DNA from: Flintibacter faecis | GTDB taxonomy: Bacteria; Bacillota; Clostridia; Oscillospirales; Oscillospiraceae | Assembly (NCBI RefSeq): GCF_014287875.1 | Contig: NZ_JACOPN010000009.1 | Location: 1-64,000, forward strand | Direction: 5' to 3' | DNA: 64,000 nucleotides | Shown: positions 16,190 through 23,799 of the stretch, piece after piece | How positions within the stretch are numbered: the stretch's first letter is position 1 | Layout of the letters: the number at the start of each line of letters is the position of its first letter | Notes under the pieces: model-generated | What the model saw: the letters and a program-made list of their open reading frames with translations, nothing else | The model's database searches: none | What the model was told of the DNA's origin: nothing | Made by a program: the position numbers and the translations under genes

Positions 16190-17101
16190 ATGGCGATTCA
16201 GAATATCTTTGTTGTCGGCGCCGGTCTGATGGGCAGCGGTATCGCCCAGAACGCCATCACCAGCGGCTTTGATGTCACCCTGAATGATAAGCAGCAGGCC
16301 GCCGTGGAGCGCGCCCAGGTGGTCATCAAAAAGGCCCTGGCCCGGGAGGTCAGCAAGGGCCGCATGACCCAGGAGGCCATGGATGAGGCTCTGACCCATC
16401 TGACCGTGGACAGCGGCATGGAGGGTGCCAAGAAGGCCGACCTGGTCATCGAGGCCATTTACGAGAACCTGGAGGCCAAGCAGGCCGTGTTCACCGAGCT
16501 GGAGGACCTGTGCCCCGCCAAGACCATCTTCGCCTCCAATACCTCCTCCATCTCCCTGACCGCTCTGGCCGCTGCCACGAAGCGTCCCTCCCGCGTGGTC
16601 GGCATGCACTTCTTCTCCCCCGTGCCCAAGATGAAGCTGTGCGAGGTCATCTTCGGCCTGCTCACCGAGCAGGAGGTCCTGGACGACATCAAGGAAGTGG
16701 GCGAGCGCCTGGGCAAGACCATGATCCTGGCCGACGACAAGCCCGGCTTTATCGTCAACCGCGCTCTGCTGCCCATGCTGAACGAGGCCTGTGTGGTCGT
16801 GGGTTCCTTCATCGGCAGCGTTGAGGACATGGACAACGGCATGAAGCTGGGCTGCAACCACCCCATGGGCCCCCTGGAGCTGGCCGACATGGTGGGTCTG
16901 GACATTCTGCTGAACGTGATGACCGTGCTGTCTCACGAGTATGGCGAGAAGTATCACCCCTCCCTGCTGCTGCGGAAGATGGTCACTGCCGGCTTCCTGG
17001 GCCGCAAGAGCGGTGCCGGCTTCTACATCTACGAGGACGGCAAGAAGGTGGGCGTCAACCCCGTGCTGCAGCGTGAGCACCACTTCTCCGAGGAGCACTG
17101 A
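16190..17101 (+). CDS. hbd: 3-hydroxybutyryl-CoA dehydrogenase
   Basis: 303 residues (usual about 280-290, with a small C-terminal extension). It interconverts acetoacetyl-CoA and 3-hydroxybutyryl-CoA, a step to butyrate in anaerobes. Motifs: VVGAGLMGSGIAQ for NAD(P), SNTSSISLTALA, GMHFFSPVPKMKL containing the catalytic histidine, FIVNR, and HPMGPLELADMVGLD. It is alone here, without the thiolase, crotonase or butyryl-CoA dehydrogenase genes often beside it. Confidence 0.93.
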   Translation: MAIQNIFVVGAGLMGSGIAQNAITSGFDVTLNDKQQAAVERAQVVIKKALAREVSKGRMTQEAMDEALTHLTVDSGMEGAKKADLVIEAIYENLEAKQAVFTELEDLCPAKTIFASNTSSISLTALAAATKRPSRVVGMHFFSPVPKMKLCEVIFGLLTEQEVLDDIKEVGERLGKTMILADDKPGFIVNRALLPMLNEACVVVGSFIGSVEDMDNGMKLGCNHPMGPLELADMVGLDILLNVMTVLSHEYGEKYHPSLLLRKMVTAGFLGRKSGAGFYIYEDGKKVGVNPVLQREHHFSEEH

Positions 17102-17126
17102 GTCTCTCTTTTCCCCGATAGAATGC

Positions 17127-17165
17127 ATCCGGCTCTCAGCATTCGCTGGGAGCCGGATTTTTCTC
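17127..17165 (+). terminator. Terminator of hbd
   Basis: ATCCGGCTC pairs with GAGCCGGAT (17150-17158), with an inner CAG/CTG pair, followed by TTTTTCT. Confidence 0.88.
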
Positions 17166-17174
17166 TGAAACCAG

Positions 17175-17203
17175 TTGACCACCGGAAAAAAAACTGATAT
17201 AAT
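17175..17203 (+). promoter_or_regulatory. Promoter of metK
   Basis: TTGACC (17175-17180), 17-nt spacer, TATAAT (17198-17203), about 20 nt before the riboswitch. Confidence 0.9.
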
Positions 17204-17223
17204 CAGGATGTAAAATTCAATAG

Positions 17224-17320
17224 CCTTATCAAGAGTGGTTGAGGGACCGGCCCTATGACACCACGGCAACCTGCTTAAATGCAAGGTGCCAAATCCGGCG
17301 AAGCGTATCGCAAGATGAGG
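17224..17320 (+). promoter_or_regulatory. SAM-I riboswitch (S box)
   Basis: The P1 stem CCTTATC (17224-17230) pairs with GATGAGG (17314-17320). Between lie the S-box signatures AAGAGTGGTTGAGGGACCGG, GGCAACCTGC, AAGGTGCC and ATCCGGC. It binds S-adenosylmethionine, the product of metK just downstream, and is followed by a terminator hairpin, so high SAM should stop transcription. Confidence 0.97.
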
Positions 17321-17336
17321 GTGTGAAGGCTGTTCG

Positions 17337-17363
17337 CGCTCCGTCTGGTACGGAGCGTTTTTT
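17337..17363 (+). terminator. Riboswitch expression-platform terminator
   Basis: CGCTCCGT (17337-17344) pairs with ACGGAGCG (17350-17357), then six Ts. It lies between the SAM-I aptamer and metK. Confidence 0.93.
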
Positions 17364-17392
17364 CATCCTCCCGACAAGAAAGGAATTTCAAA

Positions 17393-18574
17393 ATGGCAAA
17401 AAGATTATTTACTTCCGAATCCGTCACCGAGGGGCATCCCGACAAGATCTGTGACCAGATCTCTGACGCGGTGCTGGATGCCATCCTGGCCAAGGACCCC
17501 CAGGCCCGGGTGGCCTGCGAGACCACAGTGACCACCGGCCTGGTCCATGTGATGGGCGAGATCACTACCTCCTGCTATGTGGACATCCCCAAGATCGCCC
17601 GCCAGGTGGTGCGGGACATCGGCTATGACCGGGCCAAGTTCGGCTTTGACTGCGACACCTGCGCCGTCATCACCTCTATCGACGAGCAGTCCCCCGACAT
17701 CGCCATGGGTGTGGACAAGTGCCTGGAGGCCAAGGAGGGGGAGCAGGACGACGGTCTGGACAACGGTGCCGGCGACCAGGGCATGATGTTCGGCTATGCC
17801 TGCGACGAGACCCCCGAGCTGATGCCCCTGCCCCTGTCCCTGGCCCACAAGCTGTCCATGCGCCTGACCCAGGTCCGCAAGGACGGTCTGGTGAACTACC
17901 TCCGGCCCGACGGCAAGACCCAGGTCACCGTGGAGTACAACGAGGACAACACCCCCAAGCGTATCGACGCGGTGGTGGTATCCACCCAGCACGGCCCCGA
18001 GGTCGATCTGGAGCAGATCCGCCGGGACATGATCGACCTGGTCATCAAGCCCATCCTGCCCGCCGACCTGCTGGACGAGGAGACTAAAATTTATGTCAAC
18101 CCCACTGGCCGTTTTGTGGTGGGCGGCCCCCAGGGGGACTCCGGCCTCACCGGGCGGAAGATCATTGTGGATACCTACGGCGGCAGCGCCCCCCACGGCG
18201 GCGGCGCTTTCTCCGGCAAGGACCCCACCAAGGTGGACCGCTCCGCCGCCTATGCCGCCCGCTGGGTGGCCAAGAACGTGGTGGCCGCCGGTCTGGCCCG
18301 GCGCTGCCAGGTGCAGCTGGCCTACGCCATCGGTGTGGCCCGCCCCGTCTCCATCCGGGTGGACACCTTCGGCACCGGCACCGTGTCCGATGCCCAGCTG
18401 GAACAGGCCGTGGAAAAGACCTTTGACCTGCGCCCCGGTGCCATCATCCGGGACCTGAAGCTCCGCCGCCCCATCTACCGCCAGCTGGCCGCCTATGGCC
18501 ACTTCGGCCGGGACGACCTGGACCTGACCTGGGAAAAGACCGACCGGGTGGACGCCCTGAAGGCCAACCTGTAA
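17393..18574 (+). CDS. metK: S-adenosylmethionine synthetase
   Basis: 393 residues, standard length. It makes SAM from methionine and ATP. Motifs: [15 protein letters not shown] near the N-terminus, [12 protein letters not shown] (about 124) and [19 protein letters not shown] (about 265). RBS AAAGGAA. It is controlled by the SAM-I riboswitch upstream. It complements ahcY, which clears the spent methyl donor. Confidence 0.98.
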   Translation: MAKRLFTSESVTEGHPDKICDQISDAVLDAILAKDPQARVACETTVTTGLVHVMGEITTSCYVDIPKIARQVVRDIGYDRAKFGFDCDTCAVITSIDEQSPDIAMGVDKCLEAKEGEQDDGLDNGAGDQGMMFGYACDETPELMPLPLSLAHKLSMRLTQVRKDGLVNYLRPDGKTQVTVEYNEDNTPKRIDAVVVSTQHGPEVDLEQIRRDMIDLVIKPILPADLLDEETKIYVNPTGRFVVGGPQGDSGLTGRKIIVDTYGGSAPHGGGAFSGKDPTKVDRSAAYAARWVAKNVVAAGLARRCQVQLAYAIGVARPVSIRVDTFGTGTVSDAQLEQAVEKTFDLRPGAIIRDLKLRRPIYRQLAAYGHFGRDDLDLTWEKTDRVDALKANL

Positions 18575-18593
18575 GCAAATTGGAACTTGACCG

Positions 18594-18632
18594 CCGCCGC
18601 GCAGAAATTTTCTTCTGCGCGGCGGTTTTTTC
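18594..18632 (+). terminator. Terminator of metK
   Basis: 13-bp perfect stem CCGCCGCGCAGAA / TTCTGCGCGGCGG (18613-18625) followed by TTTTTTC. Confidence 0.93.
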
Positions 18633-18673
18633 TTGACAAACTTCTCCCGTTGTTTTATTATAACACCGTTATA
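18633..18673 (+). promoter_or_regulatory. Promoter and operator candidate of the TetR gene
   Basis: TTGACA (18633-18638), 17-nt spacer, TATTAT (18656-18661). The -10 runs into the perfect inverted repeat TATAAC-ACC-GTTATA (18659-18673). The same TTATAAC core occurs in the palindrome before the ABC genes at 19395, so this may be an autoregulatory site. Confidence 0.75.
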
Positions 18674-18724
18674 TAACACTGCTATATTTCTGAGAATGAT
18701 CTGAAAATAAGAGGAGGCCCGCCT

Positions 18725-19345
18725 ATGAGCGCAGAACATCCCTCCACCCTGGAGCGCATCCACGCCGCCGCCCGGGACGAGTTTTTGGAGAAGGGCTTTC
18801 AGGAGGCCTCCCTGCGGAACATCGTCAAGACCGCCAGGGTGACCACCGGGGCCTTCTATGGCTACTACGGCAGCAAGGCCGAGCTGTTCCGCGCCCTGGT
18901 GGGGGAGGTGTACGACACCATCCTGGCCACCTATCAGGCCGCCTTAGACGCCTTTGCCAGTCTGCCCTTAGAGCAGCAGCCCGAGCAGATGGGCAAGATC
19001 AGCCGCCAGTGCATGAAGGACATGCTGCAATATATGTTCGCCCACCGGGACGCCTGCCATCTGCTGCTCCGGTGCGCCGAGGGCACCAAATATGCCTTTC
19101 TCATCGACGAGATCGTGGAGCGGGAGGTAGACTCCACCCACCGGTATTACCAGACCCTGGCCCAGCTGGACCAGCCCGTCCCCCCCATCGATCCCTGGCT
19201 GGAGCACATCCTGGTCACCGCCATGATGAAGGGCTATTTCGAGATCGTCCTCCACGACATGCCCCCCGCCGCCGCCCAGCGCTATCTGGAGGAGCTGAAC
19301 GACTTCTTCACCGCCGGCTGGGCCAGGATCATGGGGCAGGCGTAA
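18725..19345 (+). CDS. TetR/AcrR-family transcriptional regulator
   Basis: 206 residues. The N-terminal DNA-binding domain (about 8-55) shows the TetR pattern: IHAAARDEFLEKGFQEASLR followed by VTTGAFYGYYGSKAELF. The rest is a helical ligand/dimer domain typical of the family. RBS AGAGGAGG. It precedes an ABC transporter pair, and palindromes sharing a core sequence stand before both units, so it probably represses itself and the transporter. Ligand unknown. Confidence 0.88.
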   Translation: MSAEHPSTLERIHAAARDEFLEKGFQEASLRNIVKTARVTTGAFYGYYGSKAELFRALVGEVYDTILATYQAALDAFASLPLEQQPEQMGKISRQCMKDMLQYMFAHRDACHLLLRCAEGTKYAFLIDEIVEREVDSTHRYYQTLAQLDQPVPPIDPWLEHILVTAMMKGYFEIVLHDMPPAAAQRYLEELNDFFTAGWARIMGQA

Positions 19346-19394
19346 GTTCCCTTTGCAAACTACGGGGCTTTTGCCCCTTAGTTTTTCCCCGTCG

Positions 19395-19410
19395 GTTAGT
19401 TATAACTAAC
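19395..19410 (+). promoter_or_regulatory. Palindromic operator candidate before the ABC genes
   Basis: GTTAGTTATAACTAAC is a perfect 16-bp palindrome 34 nt before the ABC start codon. It shares the GTTATA/TATAAC core with the inverted repeat at the tetR promoter. Probable TetR-protein site. Confidence 0.7.
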
Positions 19411-19443
19411 TGGCTATCACTCTTTTTCTAGGAGGTATGCCAC

Positions 19444-21213
19444 TTGAAAAAATCGTCCGATCTCTCCCGGCTGCTGGGCTATGCCGGGGGGCGGCGGGTG
19501 CTGACCTATCTCTCCTGGGTCCTGTCCGCCGTCAGCGCCCTGGTGGCGCTGGTCCCATTCTGGTACATCTGGCGCATCTTAAAGGAGGTGCTGGAGACCG
19601 CCCCCGACTTTGCCGCCGCCATTCACATCGTCCCCTGGGGCTGGCGGGCGGTGGGCTTTGCCGTGCTGTCCGTCCTGCTGTACATCGCGGGGCTGATGTG
19701 CTCCCACCTGGCCGCCTTCCGCATCGCCACCAATCTGCGCCTGGCCCTCACAGAGCACATCGCCCGCCTGCCCCTGGGGCAGATCCAGGTGTCCGGCAGC
19801 GGCAAGCTCCGCCGCACCATTGCCGACACCGCCGGGGCGGCGGAGACCTTTTTGGCCCACCAGCTCCCCGACCAATACCGGGCCATGGCCACGGTGGCCG
19901 GACTGCTGGTGCTGCTGCTGGCCTTTGACTGGCGGCTGGGCCTGCTCAGTCTGCTGCCCGTGGCCCTGGGCTTTGCCTGCATGTCCGCCATGACGGGCAA
20001 GTCCATGCAGGAGAAGATGACCGAGTATCAAAACGCCCTGGCCGACATGTCCAACCAGGCGGTGGAGTATGTCCGGGGCATCCCCGTGGTCAAGACCTTT
20101 GGCCAGACGGTGTTCTCCTTCCAAAAGTTCAAGGACACCATCGACAACTACCAGCGCTGGACCATCGCCTATACCAAGCAGTTGCGGGGGCCCATGACCG
20201 CCTATACCCTGGCGGTGAACAGCGTGTTCGTTTTCCTGATCGTGGGCGGCTTCTGGCTCTCCGGCAAGGGGGTCACGGCGGCGTTGCTGCTGGACCTGCT
20301 GTTTTACATCATCATTACCCCGGTGATCTCCCTCACCCTGTCCAAGCTGATGCTGATGAGCGAGAACACCATGCTGGTGACCGACGCCCTCAAGCGCATG
20401 GACGCGGTGCTGAATGCCCCCGCCCTCAGCCGCCCGGCCCGGCCCCAGTCCCCCAAGGACAGCGCTGTGGTCTTTGACCACGTCACCTTCCGCTATGACG
20501 GGACGAAAAACGCCCTGGAGGATATCTCCCTCACCATCGGCGCGGGGGAGACGGCGGCGCTGGTCGGTCCCTCCGGCGGCGGCAAGTCCACCCTGGCCAG
20601 CCTGGCCGCCCGGTTCTTCGACCCCACCTCCGGAACCGTGTCTATCGGCGGGGTGAACGTGAAGGATATGGACCCCGGCCAGCTGATGGACACCGTGTCC
20701 TTTGTGCTGCAAAACAGCCGTCTCATTAAGGCCAGCATCCTGGACAACGTGCGCCTGGGCCGCCCGGACGCCAGCGAGGACCAGGTGATGGCCGCCCTGG
20801 AGCAGGCCCAGTGCATGGACATCATTGAAAAGTTCCCCCAGGGGGTCCACACCGTCATCGGCAGCCAGGGGGTCTATCTCTCCGGGGGCGAGATGCAGCG
20901 CCTCGCCATCGCCCGGGCCATTTTAAAGGACGCCCCCGTCCTCATCCTGGACGAGGCCACCGCCTTTGCCGACCCGGACAACGAGCGGAAGGTCCAGGCC
21001 GCCCTCACTCGCCTGGCCCAGGGCCGCACGGTGCTGATGATCGCCCACCGGCTGTCCACCGTCACCGGGGCGGACAAAATTTTCGTGCTGGAGGAGGGCC
21101 GCCTGGTCCAGCAGGGCAGCTTCGCCCAGCTGAGTCAGAGCCCCGGCCTGTTTGGCCGCATGTGGAACGAGTATCAGCAGTCGGTGGCCTGGAACGTGGC
21201 AAAGGAGGCTTGA
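19444..21213 (+). CDS. ABC transporter, fused membrane/ATPase subunit A (YbtP/IrtA-like?)
   Basis: 589 residues. Six membrane segments (about 15-300), then an ATPase domain: Walker A GPSGGGKST (about 374), signature LSGGE, Walker B VLILDEATAFADPDNE, H-loop AHRLST. The wording LDEATAFADP is, from memory, characteristic of the siderophore-linked YbtPQ/IrtAB exporter-fold pairs. The start is TTG at 19444, 7 nt after AGGAGGT; the nearby ATG at 19437 is out of frame. It overlaps no gene and is followed after 3 nt by its partner. Confidence 0.87.
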   Translation: MKKSSDLSRLLGYAGGRRVLTYLSWVLSAVSALVALVPFWYIWRILKEVLETAPDFAAAIHIVPWGWRAVGFAVLSVLLYIAGLMCSHLAAFRIATNLRLALTEHIARLPLGQIQVSGSGKLRRTIADTAGAAETFLAHQLPDQYRAMATVAGLLVLLLAFDWRLGLLSLLPVALGFACMSAMTGKSMQEKMTEYQNALADMSNQAVEYVRGIPVVKTFGQTVFSFQKFKDTIDNYQRWTIAYTKQLRGPMTAYTLAVNSVFVFLIVGGFWLSGKGVTAALLLDLLFYIIITPVISLTLSKLMLMSENTMLVTDALKRMDAVLNAPALSRPARPQSPKDSAVVFDHVTFRYDGTKNALEDISLTIGAGETAALVGPSGGGKSTLASLAARFFDPTSGTVSIGGVNVKDMDPGQLMDTVSFVLQNSRLIKASILDNVRLGRPDASEDQVMAALEQAQCMDIIEKFPQGVHTVIGSQGVYLSGGEMQRLAIARAILKDAPVLILDEATAFADPDNERKVQAALTRLAQGRTVLMIAHRLSTVTGADKIFVLEEGRLVQQGSFAQLSQSPGLFGRMWNEYQQSVAWNVAKEA

Positions 21214-21216
21214 ACC

Positions 21217-22947
21217 ATGAAACAAAAATTACAGCGCCGCTTCGCCTTGTCCTCCAAGGGGGCGGACGACACCATCCGCGGAAGTCTGTTCTGCGCCCTG
21301 CAAAATGTCGCCTTTATGCTGCCTGTTGGCCTGCTCTACTGCCTGGTGCGGGACCTGCTGAACGGCGGCCTGGCGGGCCGGGGCGGTTTCTATCTCATCG
21401 CCTGCGTGGCCTGCTGCCTGTTCATCGTGGTCAGCACCTGGCTGCAATATAACGGCACTTTTTTGGCTACCTACGTGGAGACCGGGGTGCGCCGGGTCAG
21501 TCTGGCCGAGCAGCTGCGGCGGCTGCCCCTGTCCTTCTTCGGGAAAAAGGACCTGGCCGACCTCACCGCCTCCATCATGAACGACTGCGCCGTGCTGGAG
21601 ACCAGCCAGTCCCACTTCGTCTGTCCCCTCATCGGGGCCTGCGTCTCCACCGTGGTCATCGCCCTGGGGCTGCTGGCCTTCAACTGGAAGATGGCTCTGG
21701 CCGCCGTGTGGCCCCTGCCCGTGGCCTTTGCCATTGTGGCCCTGGCCGCCCGGGTGCAGGAGGGCTTCTCCCGCCGGTCTATGGCCGCCCGCATCGCCTG
21801 TGAGGACGGCATCCAGGAGTATGTGGAGACCATGGCCGACCTGCGCGCCAACAACGCCCAGGATACCTATTTCCAGGGCCTGGCCGGAAAGATCCGGGCC
21901 ATGGAGCACCGGGCCATTATCTCGGAATTCGGCACGGCCACCTTTGTGGTGTCCGCCGGGCTGGTGCTGCGGCTGGGTATGGCCACCACCGCCCTGGCCG
22001 GGGCCTGGCTGCTCACCCGGGGGGAGCTGGACGTGCTCACCTTCTTCCTGTTCCTGCTCACCGTCTCCCGGCTGTATGACCCCCTGGAGGGCAGCCTGCA
22101 AAACCTGGCGGCCATCATCGCCACCAGCACCAACATCCAGCGGATGAACGAGATCATGGACTGCCCCGTTCAGACCGGGGCCGAGCAGCTGACCAACAGC
22201 GGCTGCGACGTCACCTTTGACCACGTGGGCTTTGCCTACAACGACGGGGAGGCCGTCCTGCGGGACGTGTCCTTCACCGCCCGCCAGGGGGAGGTCACGG
22301 CCCTGGTCGGTCCCTCCGGCGGGGGCAAGACCACCGTGTCCCGCCTGGCCGCCCGGTTCTGGGACGCCACCCGGGGCAGGATCACTGTGGGCGGCATGGA
22401 CGTATCCCAGATCGCCCCGGAGACCCTGATGGGCCTGTACTCCATCGTGTTCCAGGACGTGACATTGTTCAACAACACCCTGATGGAGAACATCCGCATC
22501 GGCCGCAAGGACGCCACCGACGAGGAGGTCCTCTCCGCCGCCCGCCTGGCCAAGGTGGACGAGTTCGCCGAAAAGCTGCCCGACGGCTGGGACACCAACA
22601 TCGGGGAGAACGGCTGTCAGCTCTCCGGCGGCGAGCGCCAGCGGGTGTCCATCGCCCGGGCCTTTTTAAAGGACGCCCCCATCATCCTCCTGGACGAGGC
22701 CACCGCCAGCCTGGACGTGGAGAACGAGACCGCCATCCAGACCTCCCTGTCCCGGCTCATCCAGAACAAGACGGTGCTGATGATCGCCCACCGGATGCGC
22801 ACCGTGGCCGGGGCGGACAAGATCGTGGTGCTGAAGGACAGCGCCGTGGCCGAGGAGGGCTCCCCCGCCCAGCTGCGCCAGTCCGGCGGCATCTTCGCCC
22901 ACATGGAGCAGCTCCAGCAGGAGAGCAGCCAGTGGAAGCTGGGGTGA
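21217..22947 (+). CDS. ABC transporter, fused membrane/ATPase subunit B
   Basis: 576 residues, with the same layout as its partner: membrane domain (about 20-290), Walker A GPSGGGKTT (about 364), LSGGE signature, IILLDEATASLDVENE and AHRMRT. The Walker B glutamate is present in both subunits, so both sites may hydrolyse ATP. The pair likely forms a heterodimer under TetR control. Substrate is unknown: drug or peptide export, or siderophore-type transport, are possible. A strong terminator follows. Confidence 0.87.
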   Translation: MKQKLQRRFALSSKGADDTIRGSLFCALQNVAFMLPVGLLYCLVRDLLNGGLAGRGGFYLIACVACCLFIVVSTWLQYNGTFLATYVETGVRRVSLAEQLRRLPLSFFGKKDLADLTASIMNDCAVLETSQSHFVCPLIGACVSTVVIALGLLAFNWKMALAAVWPLPVAFAIVALAARVQEGFSRRSMAARIACEDGIQEYVETMADLRANNAQDTYFQGLAGKIRAMEHRAIISEFGTATFVVSAGLVLRLGMATTALAGAWLLTRGELDVLTFFLFLLTVSRLYDPLEGSLQNLAAIIATSTNIQRMNEIMDCPVQTGAEQLTNSGCDVTFDHVGFAYNDGEAVLRDVSFTARQGEVTALVGPSGGGKTTVSRLAARFWDATRGRITVGGMDVSQIAPETLMGLYSIVFQDVTLFNNTLMENIRIGRKDATDEEVLSAARLAKVDEFAEKLPDGWDTNIGENGCQLSGGERQRVSIARAFLKDAPIILLDEATASLDVENETAIQTSLSRLIQNKTVLMIAHRMRTVAGADKIVVLKDSAVAEEGSPAQLRQSGGIFAHMEQLQQESSQWKLG

Positions 22948-22980
22948 ACCCGGCTTTCGGCGCTCCCCCGCAAGACAGCA

Positions 22981-23027
22981 AACCGCCCCCGCCGCTGCGT
23001 TGCTTGCAGCGGCGGGGGCGGTTTGTT
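22981..23027. terminator. Bidirectional terminator between ABC genes and hsp20
   Basis: An 18-nt arm AACCGCCCCCGCCGCTGC pairs with its complement ending at 23023, flanked by TTTGTT on the plus strand. It separates convergent genes. Confidence 0.85.
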
Positions 23028-23059
23028 ATGTTCTGCGTTTACCTGTGACAGGCGACCCG

Positions 23060-23503
23060 TCAGTCAATGGCGATGGTCGTGGTCTTGGGCAGGGCCTTCT
23101 CCCCGGCCTTGGGCACGGACAGCTTCAGGATGCCGTCCTCGTACTTGGCGGAGACTTCCTCGGGCTTGACGGCCTCGCCCACGAAGAAGCTGCGGCTGCA
23201 GGCGCCGGCATAGCGCTCCTGACGGATGTACTTGCCCGCCTTGTCCTGCTCGTCCTTGTCCACGCCCTTGGCGGCGCTGATGGTCAGGTAGCCGTCCTTC
23301 AGATCCACGTTGACCTCGTCCTTCTTGAAGCCGGGCAGGTCCACATCCAGCTCATAGCTGTTCTCGGTCTCCCGCACGTCGGTCTTCATCAGGTTCTTGG
23401 CGTGCTTGCCATACAGGGGGTCGTGGCCGTGGGGATTCATCATACCGAAGGGATCAGAGAAGAAATCATCGAACAAATTCTCACCAAAAATGCTAGGTAA
23501 CAT
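23060..23503 (-). CDS. Hsp20 / alpha-crystallin small heat shock protein
   Basis: 147 residues from the ATG at 23503 (GGAGG upstream); a longer frame to 23551 has no such site. The alpha-crystallin domain (about 42-135) includes ENSYELDVDLPGFKKDEVNV, DGYLTISA and YEDGILKLSVPK, with the short IAID tail end. An ATP-independent holdase that binds unfolding proteins in the cytoplasm. The leader of about 130 nt contains hairpins. Confidence 0.93.
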   Translation of the reverse strand: MLPSIFGENLFDDFFSDPFGMMNPHGHDPLYGKHAKNLMKTDVRETENSYELDVDLPGFKKDEVNVDLKDGYLTISAAKGVDKDEQDKAGKYIRQERYAGACSRSFFVGEAVKPEEVSAKYEDGILKLSVPKAGEKALPKTTTIAID

Positions 23504-23643
23504 AATTATTCCTCCATTCAACTTGAAACCGTTCTCAGGCCGTCCGGCCAAACCGGACGTTGTCGAATCTTGTTACCGTTGTTTGTTATCTTATCGTTCC
23601 TCCCGGGGGACTCTCTCAAGCCCCTCTCTCTTGGAACAACTAT

Positions 23644-23687
23644 ATCATAGCACCAATTTTGGCAGAGTCAATAGGCGAGTGCTAATG
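23644..23687 (-). promoter_or_regulatory. Promoter of hsp20 with CIRCE-like half-site
   Basis: Minus strand TTGACT (23671-23666), 16-nt spacer, TATGAT (23649-23644). Just upstream is TTAGCACTC (23686-23678), identical to one arm of the HrcA operator CIRCE. A matching GTGCTA occurs 25 nt on, too far away for a normal CIRCE (9-nt gap). Confidence 0.6.
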
Positions 23688-23799
23688 TTAACAAAATAAG
23701 TGATGTTTGTTCATATTTTATGCGATTTCTTTTTTGTTTTCCCATTTTTATTCCAATTTTCTCTGGAACAGCCCTCTTTTCAAGTCCCGCACAGGCTCT

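Noticed and set aside
23644..23687. A full CIRCE operator at hsp20
   Set aside because: Only one arm matches and spacing to the partial second arm is wrong; kept only as a half-site.
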